This document shows positions 1 to 6,594 of a DNA stretch of 21,343 bases, in pieces; the first letter of the stretch is position 1; each line of letters opens with the position of its first letter. The notes below the pieces were generated by a model. It worked only from the letters and a program-made list of their open reading frames with translations, ran no database searches and was not told where the DNA came from. Position numbers and translations under genes: made by a program. The stretch is from Oscillospiraceae bacterium (GTDB taxonomy: Bacteria > Bacillota > Clostridia > Oscillospirales > Oscillospiraceae), in the NCBI GenBank assembly GCA_016295615.1, contig JAEDKW010000013.1, positions 1 to 21,343 of the forward strand, written 5' to 3'.

Positions 1-76
1 TGGTGGGAACAACAGGGCTCGAACCTGTGACCCCCTGCTTGTAAGGCAGGTGCTCTCCCAGCTGAGCTATGCTCCC
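1..76 (-). tRNA. tRNA-Val (anticodon UAC), CCA encoded
   Basis: Read on the minus strand this folds as a complete cloverleaf. The acceptor arm GGGAGCA pairs with TGTTCCC, with one G-U pair. The anticodon stem CCTGC/GCAGG carries the loop CTTACAA, which gives anticodon TAC (UAC) for valine GUA codons. The T arm contains GGTTCGAGCC. The discriminator is A73 and the 3' CCA is encoded at the window edge. The length is 76 nt including CCA. More tRNAs could follow beyond the edge. Confidence 0.96.
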
Positions 77-110
77 CCACTCGTAACCGTTTCGGCGAAC
101 GGCAAGGGTT

Positions 111-139
111 ATTATACTAAACAGCCCCTGCCGTGTCAA
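111..139 (-). promoter_or_regulatory. Consensus sigma-A promoter of tRNA-Val
   Basis: On the minus strand a perfect TTGACA (139-134) is separated by 17 nt from a perfect TATAAT (116-111). Transcription would start about 28 bases before the mature tRNA 5' end. A perfect consensus is typical of stable-RNA promoters. Phased A-tracts lie just upstream of the -35. Confidence 0.93.
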
Positions 140-141
140 CC

Positions 142-167
142 TTTTTTTCAAATTTTTTGAATTTTTT
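142..167 (-). promoter_or_regulatory. Phased A-tracts, probable UP element
   Basis: On the minus strand three A-tracts (7, 6 and 6 A; plus-strand T runs at 142-148, 153-158 and 162-167) end two bases upstream of the tRNA promoter -35. Their centres are about 10 bp apart, so they fall on one helix face. This is the arrangement expected of an UP element or curved DNA that raises RNA polymerase binding. The same stretch is the 3' flank of hslO, for which I see no GC-rich terminator. Confidence 0.6.
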
Positions 168-176
168 GTCTTGCGT

Positions 177-1070
177 TTATTTGCCGTGCGCTTTGAGCTC
201 ATCCGCCATTTTCTGCAGCTCCTGCGCGGTAAAAGAATGCACTTTGTCGCAGAACTGGCAGGTCAGCTCTGCGCCGCCCTGCTCGGCGATCATCTGCTCC
301 AGCTCGTGCGAGCCGAGGCTCAGCAGCGCGCGCTCCGTGCGCTCGCGGGAGCAGTAGCAGCGGTACTCGACCGGCTCGACGGAGAGGATCTGCATCTCGA
401 AATCCGAGAGCACCGTTTTCAGCATGTTCGCAGGGTCCGGATCCTCTTTGAGCATGTCGGTCACGCTGGGCGCGGCATAGATGCCGCCCTCGACCCTGGC
501 GATCACGTCCTCCCCGGCGCCGGGCAGCAGCTGAATGAGGTAGCCGCCTGCCGCCAGAACGCTCCGGTCGCGGTCAACGAGCACGCCGAGACCGCAGGCG
601 GTCGGGATCTGCTCGGATTCAACATAGTAGGCTGCCACATCCTCCGCGATCTCACCGCCGAGAAGATCCACCGTGCCGACGTACGGCTCTTTCATGTTGA
701 GATCCTTGATGACCGTCATTGTCCCCTCGTGACCGACCGCCGTGCCGACGTCGAGCTTTCCGTCGGCGCGCAGAGCGAGATCGACTGCGGGATTCTGCAC
801 GTAGCCGCGGACATTGCCCTGCGCGTCGGAAACCGTGAGGATCGTGCCGAGCGGACCGTTGCCCTTGATCTGCATCGTGACGCTCGCGCCGCCGTCCTTG
901 AGGGCGTTGCCCATCATGGAGCAGGCGGACAGCGCACGACCGAGCGCCGCGGTGGCGACCGGCGAGGTGTGATGGATCTGACGGGCACGCTCCGTCATCG
1001 CGCGGGTACAGACGGCTGCGGCGTTGACCTGCCCGTCCTTTGAAATGGCGCGAACCAGGCAATCGTTCAT
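177..1070 (-). CDS. hslO: Hsp33 redox-regulated molecular chaperone
   Basis: Hsp33 is a cytosolic holdase that protects unfolding proteins during oxidative stress. It is held inactive by a zinc ion bound to four cysteines and switches on when these form disulfides. The 297-residue protein has the family's usual length. The C-terminal switch is visible as C238-x-C240, about 30 residues, then C271-x-x-C274. The N-terminus MNDCLVRAI and the internal NGPLGTI stretch match the Hsp33 core. The start is taken at 1070, with AGAAGGAAGA 8 bases upstream; the frame stays open a further 7 codons but no better site exists there. A terminator of the upstream methyltransferase lies just before it, so it probably has its own promoter. 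A TTGACA lies in 1117-1164 on this strand, but no good -10 follows. Confidence 0.95.
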   Translation of the reverse strand: MNDCLVRAISKDGQVNAAAVCTRAMTERARQIHHTSPVATAALGRALSACSMMGNALKDGGASVTMQIKGNGPLGTILTVSDAQGNVRGYVQNPAVDLALRADGKLDVGTAVGHEGTMTVIKDLNMKEPYVGTVDLLGGEIAEDVAAYYVESEQIPTACGLGVLVDRDRSVLAAGGYLIQLLPGAGEDVIARVEGGIYAAPSVTDMLKEDPDPANMLKTVLSDFEMQILSVEPVEYRCYCSRERTERALLSLGSHELEQMIAEQGGAELTCQFCDKVHSFTAQELQKMADELKAHGK

Positions 1071-1088
1071 AAAATCTTCCTTCTTTCG

Positions 1089-1116
1089 CAAAAAATTGCG
1101 CGCTGAGCGCGCAATT
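1089..1116 (-). terminator. Intrinsic terminator after the methyltransferase gene
   Basis: A perfect 10-bp inverted repeat, AATTGCGCGC with a 3-base loop and GCGCGCAATT, spans 1094-1116. On the minus strand it runs into six T. It lies about 48 bases past the methyltransferase stop and just upstream of the hslO ribosome binding site, so it insulates hslO. Confidence 0.85.
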
Positions 1117-1164
1117 ACGCAGCACCGCCGCCTTGAGCATCTGTCAAGGCGCGCGGCGCTGCCT

Positions 1165-1911
1165 TTATTTTCTGATACAGCTGAAATAGATGCGCCCTTC
1201 CCCCTCGCCGGGGCGGCGCAGCTTCATGTCGCCGTGGGTGCGGATCTCTGTAAAGCCGGCCGCCTTGAGCCACTGCGTCAGCTCTTCCACCGTGTAGGCG
1301 CGCTGGTGATGCTCCTCAAAGCTGCGCTCCCACACGCCGCCGTCGCAAAGCCGGAAAATATCGACATAGTAGTCGAGCGTTTTCGCGCGCTTGCGGTACT
1401 CCGTGCGCCAGACGCAGTATACATCGTCCCGTTCGTCCAAAAACACCTGAGCGTCGAGCGCCTCCAGCTTTTGCGGCGCGTGGACGTCAAAAATCAGCAC
1501 GCCGCCGGGCGCGATAAAATACTTCAGCCGCGCAAAGGTGCGCTGCACGTCGCGCGCCCGTGTGAGATAGTTGAGACTGTCCAGACAGCAGATACACGCC
1601 TCGACCGTGCCGTAAAGGTCCAGCTCCGGCATGGACTGGTGCAGAAACAGCGGCGGGATCCCCTTGAGCGCCTGCGCCTTTTCGCGCGCCGCCATGAGCA
1701 TCTCCTCCGAGCTGTCCACGCCGATGAGCTCGTAGCCGCGCCCGGTCAAAATGCCGGTCATCGTGCCGGTGCCGCAGGCAAGGTCAAGCACGGTGTGTAC
1801 CGGTATTTTCGCGCGGGCAAAGAGCTTTTCCACAAAATCCGCGCGCGCTTCATAGCGCACGTCCTGCGTCAGCTCATCATAGGACAGCGCCAACGCTTCA
1901 TAGCTGTTCAT
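1165..1911 (-). CDS. Class I SAM-dependent methyltransferase
   Basis: This 248-residue protein has the Rossmann-type S-adenosylmethionine fold. Motif I is VLDLACGTGTM near residues 41-51, followed by the acidic end of beta-2 in LIGVDSSEEML. Later segments such as CCLDSLNYL and GGVLIFDVHAP are typical of the YqeM/UbiE-like small-molecule or RNA methyltransferases. The substrate cannot be read from the sequence. The start ATG at 1911 is preceded by AAAGGAAAGG about 10 bases upstream. The gene lies 51 bases downstream of the YerC-type regulator on the same strand and ends at an intrinsic terminator, so the two probably form an operon. Confidence 0.88.
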   Translation of the reverse strand: MNSYEALALSYDELTQDVRYEARADFVEKLFARAKIPVHTVLDLACGTGTMTGILTGRGYELIGVDSSEEMLMAAREKAQALKGIPPLFLHQSMPELDLYGTVEACICCLDSLNYLTRARDVQRTFARLKYFIAPGGVLIFDVHAPQKLEALDAQVFLDERDDVYCVWRTEYRKRAKTLDYYVDIFRLCDGGVWERSFEEHHQRAYTVEELTQWLKAAGFTEIRTHGDMKLRRPGEGEGRIYFSCIRK

Positions 1912-1962
1912 CGGTCATGACCTTTCCTTTCCGCCGCCTGTACGGCGTGCTGACGCCGCGCT

Positions 1963-2268
1963 TCAGTCCTCTTTCTTCATGCGCGCGAACACGTTGTCGT
2001 AGCCGCCGGTGGAATCGTTGAGCGAGCGCGCCACACGCGAGACCGTCGCGCTCGAAGCGCCGGTGCGCTCCAGGATCTCGCTGTAGACCTTGCCCTCGGT
2101 CAGAAGTCGCGCGACCTCAAAGCGCTGCTCCATCGCGCGCAGCTCCGTCACCGTGCACACGTCGCGGAAAAAGCTGTAGCACTCCTGCTCGTCTTTGAGC
2201 AGCAAGATAGCTTTATAAAAGTCCTCGTTTTTTTCTTTTTTGGAAATCCGACTTCCCGGTGCTGCCAT
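1963..2268 (-). CDS. YerC/YecD family TrpR-related DNA-binding protein
   Basis: This 101-residue protein aligns well with the YerC branch of the Trp-repressor superfamily: FYKAILLLKDEQECYSFF, then DVCTVTELRAMEQRFEVARLL, then a helix-turn-helix around residues 59-80 with TGASSATVSRVARSL. It is presumed to be a transcriptional regulator. The ligand and targets are unknown in most species, and YerC proteins are widespread in Firmicutes. The ATG at 2268 has GGAGG 8 bases upstream. It starts a likely two-gene operon with the methyltransferase and is divergent from the DUF3298 gene across a 185-bp spacer. In that spacer I see only weak promoter matches (TTTACT-N17-TAAACT on the minus strand). Confidence 0.9.
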   Translation of the reverse strand: MAAPGSRISKKEKNEDFYKAILLLKDEQECYSFFRDVCTVTELRAMEQRFEVARLLTEGKVYSEILERTGASSATVSRVARSLNDSTGGYDNVFARMKKED

Positions 2269-2453
2269 ACGATCAGCCTCCTGCCTGTCTTCATTTGCAC
2301 TTTCATGCGCTTTATAGTTTAACAGACTGAACGGAGAAAGTAAAGAGCAAATGTGTTTTTTCTTCCGACTTTCTCTCCGCTCACCTCCTGCTCCGCCGGC
2401 GCATAAGCTGTGGCAAGAGTTTAACTATTTCGCTGCGCACAGGGAGGAGCAAC

Positions 2454-3143
2454 ATGGAAAAAGAAGAGCCGCGCCTTGCAGAGGCATTGGAAAAAGAAAA
2501 AACCTGGGAGCTTGACGGCATCACCGTGCTCCGCGCCGCAGTGACGCTGCCGCAGCTGTCCGGCAGTTCGCGCCGTGTCAGACGCTTCAACCGGTATTAC
2601 CGGCGGCTGGCAAACGCCTATTTCGTCTATTGCGGGCAAATGCTGCTGCCGTACGCGAAGGCACAGTGCAAAGCGGCGCTGGAAACCTCCGCGCCGTGGT
2701 CGCACACGCAGGCGGAAATGCATTACAGGATCACGCTGCAGACCGGCAGCGTTCTGAGTCTTTCCATAGACGCCAAAGAGCAAAACGGTCCCGTCCCGCA
2801 CCTGACGCTGCGCCGCGCCGACACATGGGATATCAAAAGCATGCTGCCGGTGCCGCTGTGCGAGCTGTTCCCGCCGCATACGCCGTACCGCCGCCGCCTG
2901 ATCCGTTTTGCGCGCGAGACCGCCGCGCAGCAGGCGGAGCGCGGTCTTGCCGCCTATCACGAAAACTACCGCGTGCTGCTGCGCCGCTGTTTCAGCAGCC
3001 GCAACTACTACCTCAGCGAGGAGGGACTGCGCTTTTTCTATCCAATGTACGCCGTTGCGCCGGCGGCGGAGGGTATTGTGGCGTTCACCGTGCCGTACGA
3101 CGCGGAAAAGGGTCCCTTTGCCCCCGCCGCGCCCAAAAAATAA
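2454..3143 (+). CDS. DUF3298-domain protein without membrane anchor
   Basis: The 229-residue product ends with a DUF3298 signature: FSSRNYYLSEEGLRFFYP, then a YAVAPAAEGI segment, then FTVPY. In RsiV-type anti-sigma factors and related proteins this domain faces outward behind a membrane segment. Here there is no signal peptide, lipobox or hydrophobic helix, and the N-terminus is charged (MEKEEPRLAEALEKEK), so the protein appears cytoplasmic or lacks its anchor. The ATG at 2454 follows GGGAGGAG. It is divergently arranged from the YerC gene. Its stop codon lies inside a bidirectional terminator shared with the SdpI-type gene. The role is unknown. Confidence 0.8.
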   Translation: MEKEEPRLAEALEKEKTWELDGITVLRAAVTLPQLSGSSRRVRRFNRYYRRLANAYFVYCGQMLLPYAKAQCKAALETSAPWSHTQAEMHYRITLQTGSVLSLSIDAKEQNGPVPHLTLRRADTWDIKSMLPVPLCELFPPHTPYRRRLIRFARETAAQQAERGLAAYHENYRVLLRRCFSSRNYYLSEEGLRFFYPMYAVAPAAEGIVAFTVPYDAEKGPFAPAAPKK

Positions 3144-3170
3144 GGAGCGCACACGCGCTCCTTATTTTTT
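3135..3170. terminator. Bidirectional terminator shared by two convergent genes
   Basis: A perfect 16-bp inverted repeat (3135-3150 and 3155-3170) with loop ACAC has a GC-rich core GGAGCGC/GCGCTCC flanked by A and T runs. It can therefore stop transcription from both sides. The TAA of the DUF3298 gene (3141-3143) and the TAA of the SdpI-type gene (3171-3169, minus) both fall within or at the edge of the stem. Confidence 0.93.
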
Positions 3171-3804
3171 ATATGCCTTTGCGGTAGAGCAGATACGAAT
3201 AAACGGTCGGAATGAGCGTCATGGCAAGGATGATGCCGAGCAGCACATAGAGATTCCACCAGCCGAAGAAGGTCAGCATAAGGAACAGTGCGCCGCCGAT
3301 GACCCATAAAAAGCCGCTGAGACGGTGCGTGCGGTTCCAGTTCTCCTCGGAATTCAGCGTCCACGGGAGCTTGATGCCCATGCTGTAGCTCTGCTTGGTC
3401 TTGGGCAGATAGTTCCCGAAGATGATGAACAGCACGCCGACAAACGCCGGCACAATGCGCGCAACGCTCACGCTGTAGCCGAGCGCATAGCAGAGCGTCA
3501 TGGCAGAACACATAACGCTTACCACGGGAATGACCCACAGCGAGATATTCACCAGCGCAGGGCTCATATTCTGCTTTTTGGGGTCGGCGGAGAGCGCAAA
3601 CGGCAAAATGAGGTTGAGCGCCGCCAGCAGCCCCGGCAGACCGAACACGGCAAACGCCTTGCTCGACCAGCCGTTCGGCTCGTTTCCAAAGCCCCAGTGC
3701 GTCGCCATCTGCTCAGGCAGCCGGGGATAGAGGATCACGCCCGCCACGATCGGCAGCAGGCACACAAGCGTCGTCAAGATCACGGTTTTTCTGTCAATTT
3801 TCAT
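3169..3804 (-). CDS. sdpI: SdpI/YfhL-family integral membrane protein (immunity-type)
   Basis: This 211-residue protein has about six membrane segments (near 8-25, 50-71, 84-109, 116-132, 162-180 and 184-205). The DUF1648 signature is present near the N-terminus (YPRLPEQMATHWGFGNEPNGWSSK in outline: P, HW, G, K). The SdpI signature is present as GNYLPKTKQSYSMGIKLPWTL followed by EENWNRTHR. In Bacillus subtilis SdpI protects cells from the cannibalism toxin SdpC and signals to the repressor SdpR. No sdpABC toxin genes are present here, so it may act as orphan immunity or envelope protection. The ATG at 3804 overlaps the end of the regulator gene by 11 bp and is preceded by GGGAG. Confidence 0.88.
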   Translation of the reverse strand: MKIDRKTVILTTLVCLLPIVAGVILYPRLPEQMATHWGFGNEPNGWSSKAFAVFGLPGLLAALNLILPFALSADPKKQNMSPALVNISLWVIPVVSVMCSAMTLCYALGYSVSVARIVPAFVGVLFIIFGNYLPKTKQSYSMGIKLPWTLNSEENWNRTHRLSGFLWVIGGALFLMLTFFGWWNLYVLLGIILAMTLIPTVYSYLLYRKGI

Positions 3805-4072
3805 CGTTCTTTTCTCCCTTCAGGTCTTGCAGCCACAGCAGTACCTCCTCAAGGACTGAGGCGTTGAGGCTGTAATAAATAAAATTCTTTTCCCGGCTCT
3901 CGTAGATCAGTCCCGCGCGTTTGAGCTGGGACAGGTGGTACGAGACCGTCGCTCCGGTCATATCAAAGCGCGAGGCAATGTCGCCGGCGGTCCTGCTGCC
4001 GCTCTTGAGCAGATTCAGTATCTCCCGCCGCACGGGGTCGCTGAGCGCCTTCATGGTATCGCTGAAACCCAT
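3794..4072 (-). CDS. sdpR: ArsR/SdpR-family winged-helix autorepressor
   Basis: This 92-residue protein is a compact ArsR-type winged helix: MKALSDPVRREILNLLKSG, then TAGDIASRFDMTGATVSYHLSQLKRAGLI (recognition helix), then the wing ESREKNFIYYSLN. It lacks the cysteines of metal-sensing ArsR proteins and matches SdpR in length and order. It overlaps sdpI, as in the sdpRI operon. The start at 4072 is chosen because GAGAGGAGAG precedes it and it begins where the family normally begins. A longer frame to 4129 would run through the operator and promoter. Two long palindromes around its promoter suggest autoregulation. Confidence 0.9.
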   Translation of the reverse strand: MGFSDTMKALSDPVRREILNLLKSGSRTAGDIASRFDMTGATVSYHLSQLKRAGLIYESREKNFIYYSLNASVLEEVLLWLQDLKGEKNDEN

Positions 4073-4091
4073 ACGCTCTCCTCTCTGTTTC

Positions 4092-4119
4092 AAGTATTTA
4101 GAATTTCTTCTAAATACTT
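4092..4119. promoter_or_regulatory. Operator palindrome 1 of the sdpRI-like promoter
   Basis: This is a perfect 12-bp inverted repeat, AAGTATTTAGAA and TTCTAAATACTT, with spacer TTTC. It lies just downstream of the -10 element and covers the likely transcription start. Its core GTATTTAGAA-N4-TTCTAAATAC is repeated exactly in the second palindrome 56 bp away. It is probably the binding site of the adjacent SdpR-type protein. Confidence 0.8.
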
Positions 4120-4146
4120 TATAGCACACGGCAGATCGGTTGTCAA
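4118..4146 (-). promoter_or_regulatory. Sigma-A promoter of the sdpR-sdpI operon
   Basis: On the minus strand TTGACA (4146-4141) is followed, after 17 nt, by TATAAA (4123-4118). The -35 lies inside the outer arm of palindrome 2. The -10 abuts and slightly overlaps palindrome 1. A repressor bound at both would block the promoter. Confidence 0.85.
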
Positions 4147-4182
4147 CAGGTATTTAGAATTTTTTCTAAATACCTGTTGACA
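4141..4182. promoter_or_regulatory. Operator palindrome 2, 19-bp perfect arms
   Basis: The arms at 4141-4159 and 4164-4182 are perfect inverted repeats of 19 bases with spacer TTTT. The inner 10 bases match palindrome 1. The outer bases create a TTGACA on each strand. The minus-strand one is the -35 of sdpR. The plus-strand one (4177-4182) has no credible -10 after it. Confidence 0.8.
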
Positions 4183-4235
4183 AAAAGAGCACTGCGCCGC
4201 GCCGCGGGAAACTGCGGCTGCGAAGCAGCGCTCTT
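4182..4235 (-). terminator. Probable intrinsic terminator of the aminopeptidase-aroQ operon
   Basis: On the minus strand the arms AAGAGCGCTGC (4235-4225) and GCAGTGCTCTT (4195-4185) pair over 11 bp with one G-U. They enclose a GC-rich inner region and are followed by a run of T (complement of 4182-4186). It begins about 15 bases past the aroQ stop. The loop is long, so confidence is moderate. Its T-run touches operator palindrome 2 of the next gene. Confidence 0.6.
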
Positions 4236-4249
4236 GCGCATGCGGAGGA

Positions 4250-4693
4250 TCAGTCTTCGGTCAGCGGAGCAAGCTTGCAGAGCATATCGATGCCCATGGT
4301 GTAGCTTTCAAAGCCGTGACCGCGGATCTGCGCGATGCACGCCGGCGCGGTGACGGAGAGATGGCGGAACTCCTCGCGCTTCTGGATGTCGGACAGATGC
4401 ACCTCGACAGCCGGAATGCTGATGGCCTTGAGCGCATCGCGGATCGCGTAGCTGTAATGCGCATAGGCGCCCGGATTGATCACAATGCCGTCAAACGTAC
4501 CGTCCGCTTCCTGAATGGCGTCGATGATGGCGCCCTCATGGTTGGACTGGAAGCACTGCACCGCGACGCCGCGGCTTTGTGCGTGCGCGTAGATACGGGC
4601 GCAGAGAGCGGCATAATCCTCCCTGCCGTAGATGTCCGGCTCGCGCTTGCCGAGCAGGTTCATGTTCGCGCCGTTGATGACCAGTATCTTCAT
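4250..4693 (-). CDS. aroQ: 3-dehydroquinate dehydratase, type II
   Basis: This enzyme dehydrates 3-dehydroquinate to 3-dehydroshikimate, the third step of the shikimate route to aromatic amino acids. The 147-residue length is typical of the dodecameric type II enzyme. Signatures seen are INGANMNLLGKREPDIYG with the catalytic R17 and Y22, FQSNHEGAIIDAI, INPGAYAHYSYAIRDAL, and EVHLSD with the catalytic histidine, followed by REEFRHLSV. The start at 4693 follows GGAG within the 3' end of the carbonic anhydrase gene, 10 bases after its stop; an open extension to 4777 is out of keeping with the family. It is the last gene of the operon. Confidence 0.96.
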   Translation of the reverse strand: MKILVINGANMNLLGKREPDIYGREDYAALCARIYAHAQSRGVAVQCFQSNHEGAIIDAIQEADGTFDGIVINPGAYAHYSYAIRDALKAISIPAVEVHLSDIQKREEFRHLSVTAPACIAQIRGHGFESYTMGIDMLCKLAPLTED

Positions 4694-4703
4694 GTTTTTC
4701 TCC

Positions 4704-5213
4704 TCACTTTTCGGGCGTTGTCTGCTCTTCTTTGTGTCTGCGGTATTCCCTGCTTTTTTCCAGATACAGCTCGGCATTGTCCAGAATGGACTGCTTCTCC
4801 CTGTCGGTCAGCTCACGCTTGACGACCGCCGGAGAACCGAGGATCATGGAGCCGTCCGGCGCGTTCATCTTGCCCGTGACGAGCGCGCCCGCGCCGATGA
4901 TGCAGTCATTGCCGATGACCGCGCCGTCCAGCACGGTCGCGCCCATGCCGACGATCACGCGGTCGCCGATGGTCGCGCCGTGGACGATGGCGGAATGTCC
5001 GACGGAAACGTCGTCGCCGATGGTGACCTTGTTATGGATCAGCGCAAGATCCTGAATGTTGCAGCGCTTGCCGATGCGCACGCTCTGCATCTCGCCGCGG
5101 CAGACGCTGTTGTACCAGAACACGGTGCCCTCGCCGGCGGTCACGTCGCCGAGCACCTGCGCGCCCTCCATGATGAGGACCTTGTCGTTGCTTTCCAGAC
5201 GGTTGAAATTCAT
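4704..5213 (-). CDS. Gamma-carbonic anhydrase-like left-handed beta-helix protein
   Basis: The 169-residue protein is built of hexapeptide repeats (for example VLGDVTAGEGTVFWYN and GATVLDGAVIGNDCIIGAG), which form a trimeric left-handed beta-helix. The three zinc-type histidines of the gamma class are present as H60 (ALIHN) and the H73-x4-H78 pair in VGHSAIVHGATIG. NIQD with Q54 is also present, and the usual RGD is RGE here. Such CamH/YrdA-type proteins may hydrate CO2, but many have no proven activity, so it could instead be a related acyltransferase-like scaffold. The C-terminus is helical and charged. AAAGGAG precedes the ATG. It lies between the aminopeptidase (27-bp gap) and aroQ (10-bp gap). 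Confidence 0.9.
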   Translation of the reverse strand: MNFNRLESNDKVLIMEGAQVLGDVTAGEGTVFWYNSVCRGEMQSVRIGKRCNIQDLALIHNKVTIGDDVSVGHSAIVHGATIGDRVIVGMGATVLDGAVIGNDCIIGAGALVTGKMNAPDGSMILGSPAVVKRELTDREKQSILDNAELYLEKSREYRRHKEEQTTPEK

Positions 5214-5240
5214 CTTTTCTCTCCTTTGCGGCGTTCTGTC

Positions 5241-6470
5241 TTAAATCACAAAATTTCCGTTCACGAATACCGGCACCTCTCTGCCGTCATACAGCGTGCC
5301 GACGATGGACAAATCGGCCGTGCCGACCATGAAATCGACATGGGTGATGGAGTAGTTGAGCCCCTTTTCCTGCAGCTGCGCACGCTCCATCTGCGCGCCG
5401 CCCTCGATACACTCGGGATACGCCTCGCCGAAGGCAAGATGGCAGGAGGCGTTCTCGTCAAAGAGCGTGTTGTAGAACAGGAGGCTCTGGTTGGAAATGG
5501 GGCTGTCGTACGGAACAAGCGCGACCTCGCCGAAATACGAGGCGCCCTCGTCCACGGAGATGGCGGCTCTGAGGAACTCCTCGCCCCGGTCGGCGCGGCA
5601 GTCAACGATCCTGCCGTCCCTGACCGTAAAGCGGATGCCGTCGATGATGTTTCCGTTGTCCACGAGCGGCATCGAGGCGCAGACCGTGCCGTTGACGCCG
5701 GTTTTGAGCGGAGCGGTGAAGATCTCCTCCGTGGGCATGTTGGCGATAAAGCGCTGCCCGGTCGTGCTCACGGAGCCGCCGGTCGACCACAGGTGCGTTT
5801 CCGGCAGCTCGATCGTAAGGTCGGTGCCGAGGGAATTGGTGTAGTGCAGGGACTTGAAGTGCAGGGCGTTGAGCGCGTCCCTGCGCCGCTCAAGCGTCGA
5901 CAGATGCTCCTGCCAGCGTTCGACCGCCCTGCCGTCGCCGCTGATGCGCACGGCGGCAAAGATCGCGTCCCAGAGCTTCGCCTGCGCGTCGTCCGCATTC
6001 AGTCCGGGAAAGACCTTCTTCGCCCATGACGGAATGGGAACGGACGCGATGCACCACGGGAAGGCGTTTTGCATCTGCCGGCGGTAGAACGGGTCAAGCG
6101 CCTCGGCGCTCGAGCGCTGGGCTCGCACGAGACGGTCGGGCTCAACGCCCCTGAGCGTCTCGGGATCGGTGGCGGAAATGGCAAGATACGCCATGTCGGA
6201 CGCGGCGTAGTCGTTATAGAAATGCTTCTGCCACTCCGGCACGGTGTCAAACACATCGTCCGACGCGCGCAGATACTTCTCGCGCGCAAGACAGTCGTCC
6301 TTCCAGTTCATCACGACCTCGCGCGCGCCGGCGTCGTAGGCGGCGGAGGCGCACATGCGCGCAAAAAAGGCGCATTCGACCGGGCAGGCAAGGACAAGCG
6401 TCTGTCCTTTCCGGACGCCCAGGCCGACCTCGATGAGAAGCTTTGCGTATTCACGAAGTTTTTGCTCCAT
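5241..6470 (-). CDS. M29-family metal-dependent aminopeptidase
   Basis: The 409-residue protein matches the thermophilic aminopeptidase (M29, AmpS/PepS) family, which removes N-terminal residues from peptides in the cytosol using two metal ions. The expected ligands are all visible: E249 (PTEE), E315 (FGEVALV), H344 (ASCHLAFGEAYP), Y351, and H377 with D379 (THVDFMVG). The start is set at 6470, where GGAGG lies 5 bases upstream. The frame stays open for another 98 codons upstream, but that stretch crosses a leader hairpin, the intergenic region and the end of mgtE. It is the first gene of the operon with the carbonic anhydrase-like gene and aroQ. Confidence 0.93.
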   Translation of the reverse strand: MEQKLREYAKLLIEVGLGVRKGQTLVLACPVECAFFARMCASAAYDAGAREVVMNWKDDCLAREKYLRASDDVFDTVPEWQKHFYNDYAASDMAYLAISATDPETLRGVEPDRLVRAQRSSAEALDPFYRRQMQNAFPWCIASVPIPSWAKKVFPGLNADDAQAKLWDAIFAAVRISGDGRAVERWQEHLSTLERRRDALNALHFKSLHYTNSLGTDLTIELPETHLWSTGGSVSTTGQRFIANMPTEEIFTAPLKTGVNGTVCASMPLVDNGNIIDGIRFTVRDGRIVDCRADRGEEFLRAAISVDEGASYFGEVALVPYDSPISNQSLLFYNTLFDENASCHLAFGEAYPECIEGGAQMERAQLQEKGLNYSITHVDFMVGTADLSIVGTLYDGREVPVFVNGNFVI

Positions 6471-6486
6471 ATTCTCCTCCAAAAGT

Positions 6487-6513
6487 GGGCGAACATGCGC
6501 AGCATATTCGCCC
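6487..6513 (-). other. Leader hairpin just upstream of the aminopeptidase gene
   Basis: The 11-bp arms GGGCGAACATG and CATATTCGCCC (one G-U pair in RNA) enclose a 5-base loop. On the minus strand the hairpin ends with ACTTTT and then the ribosome binding site, 16 bases before the start codon. The T-run is too short for a clear terminator. It may be a weak attenuator or an mRNA-stabilising stem. A weak extended -10 (TGGTAAGAT) lies further upstream. Confidence 0.5.
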
Positions 6514-6594
6514 GTCAGGGTGGGTGGATACCATACCGGGAATATCTTACCACAATTCTTCGGGAATAGAAGTATTATTTTGTAAATTTCTCCG

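Noticed and set aside
171..1043. Long plus-strand frame opposite hslO
   Set aside because: It is antisense to a well-supported gene, with arginine/histidine-rich nonsense typical of GC-rich shadows. The same applies to long opposite frames over aroQ, the aminopeptidase, mgtE, trkA/trkH, htrA, the kinase and spoIID.
2332..2388. Imperfect inverted repeat CGGAGAAAGT with ACTTTCTCTCCG between the divergent YerC and DUF3298 genes
   Set aside because: It has a two-base bulge and a long AT-rich loop. It is too weak to call an operator or terminator.
3794..4129. Longer N-terminus of the SdpR-type regulator (start at 4129)
   Set aside because: The added residues would be encoded by operator palindrome 1 and part of the -10 element. 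The ATG at 4072 has a proper ribosome binding site.
4177..4182. Plus-strand TTGACA in operator palindrome 2 as a divergent promoter
   Set aside because: No -10 lies 16-18 bases downstream, and no plus-strand gene follows. The hexamer is explained by palindrome symmetry.
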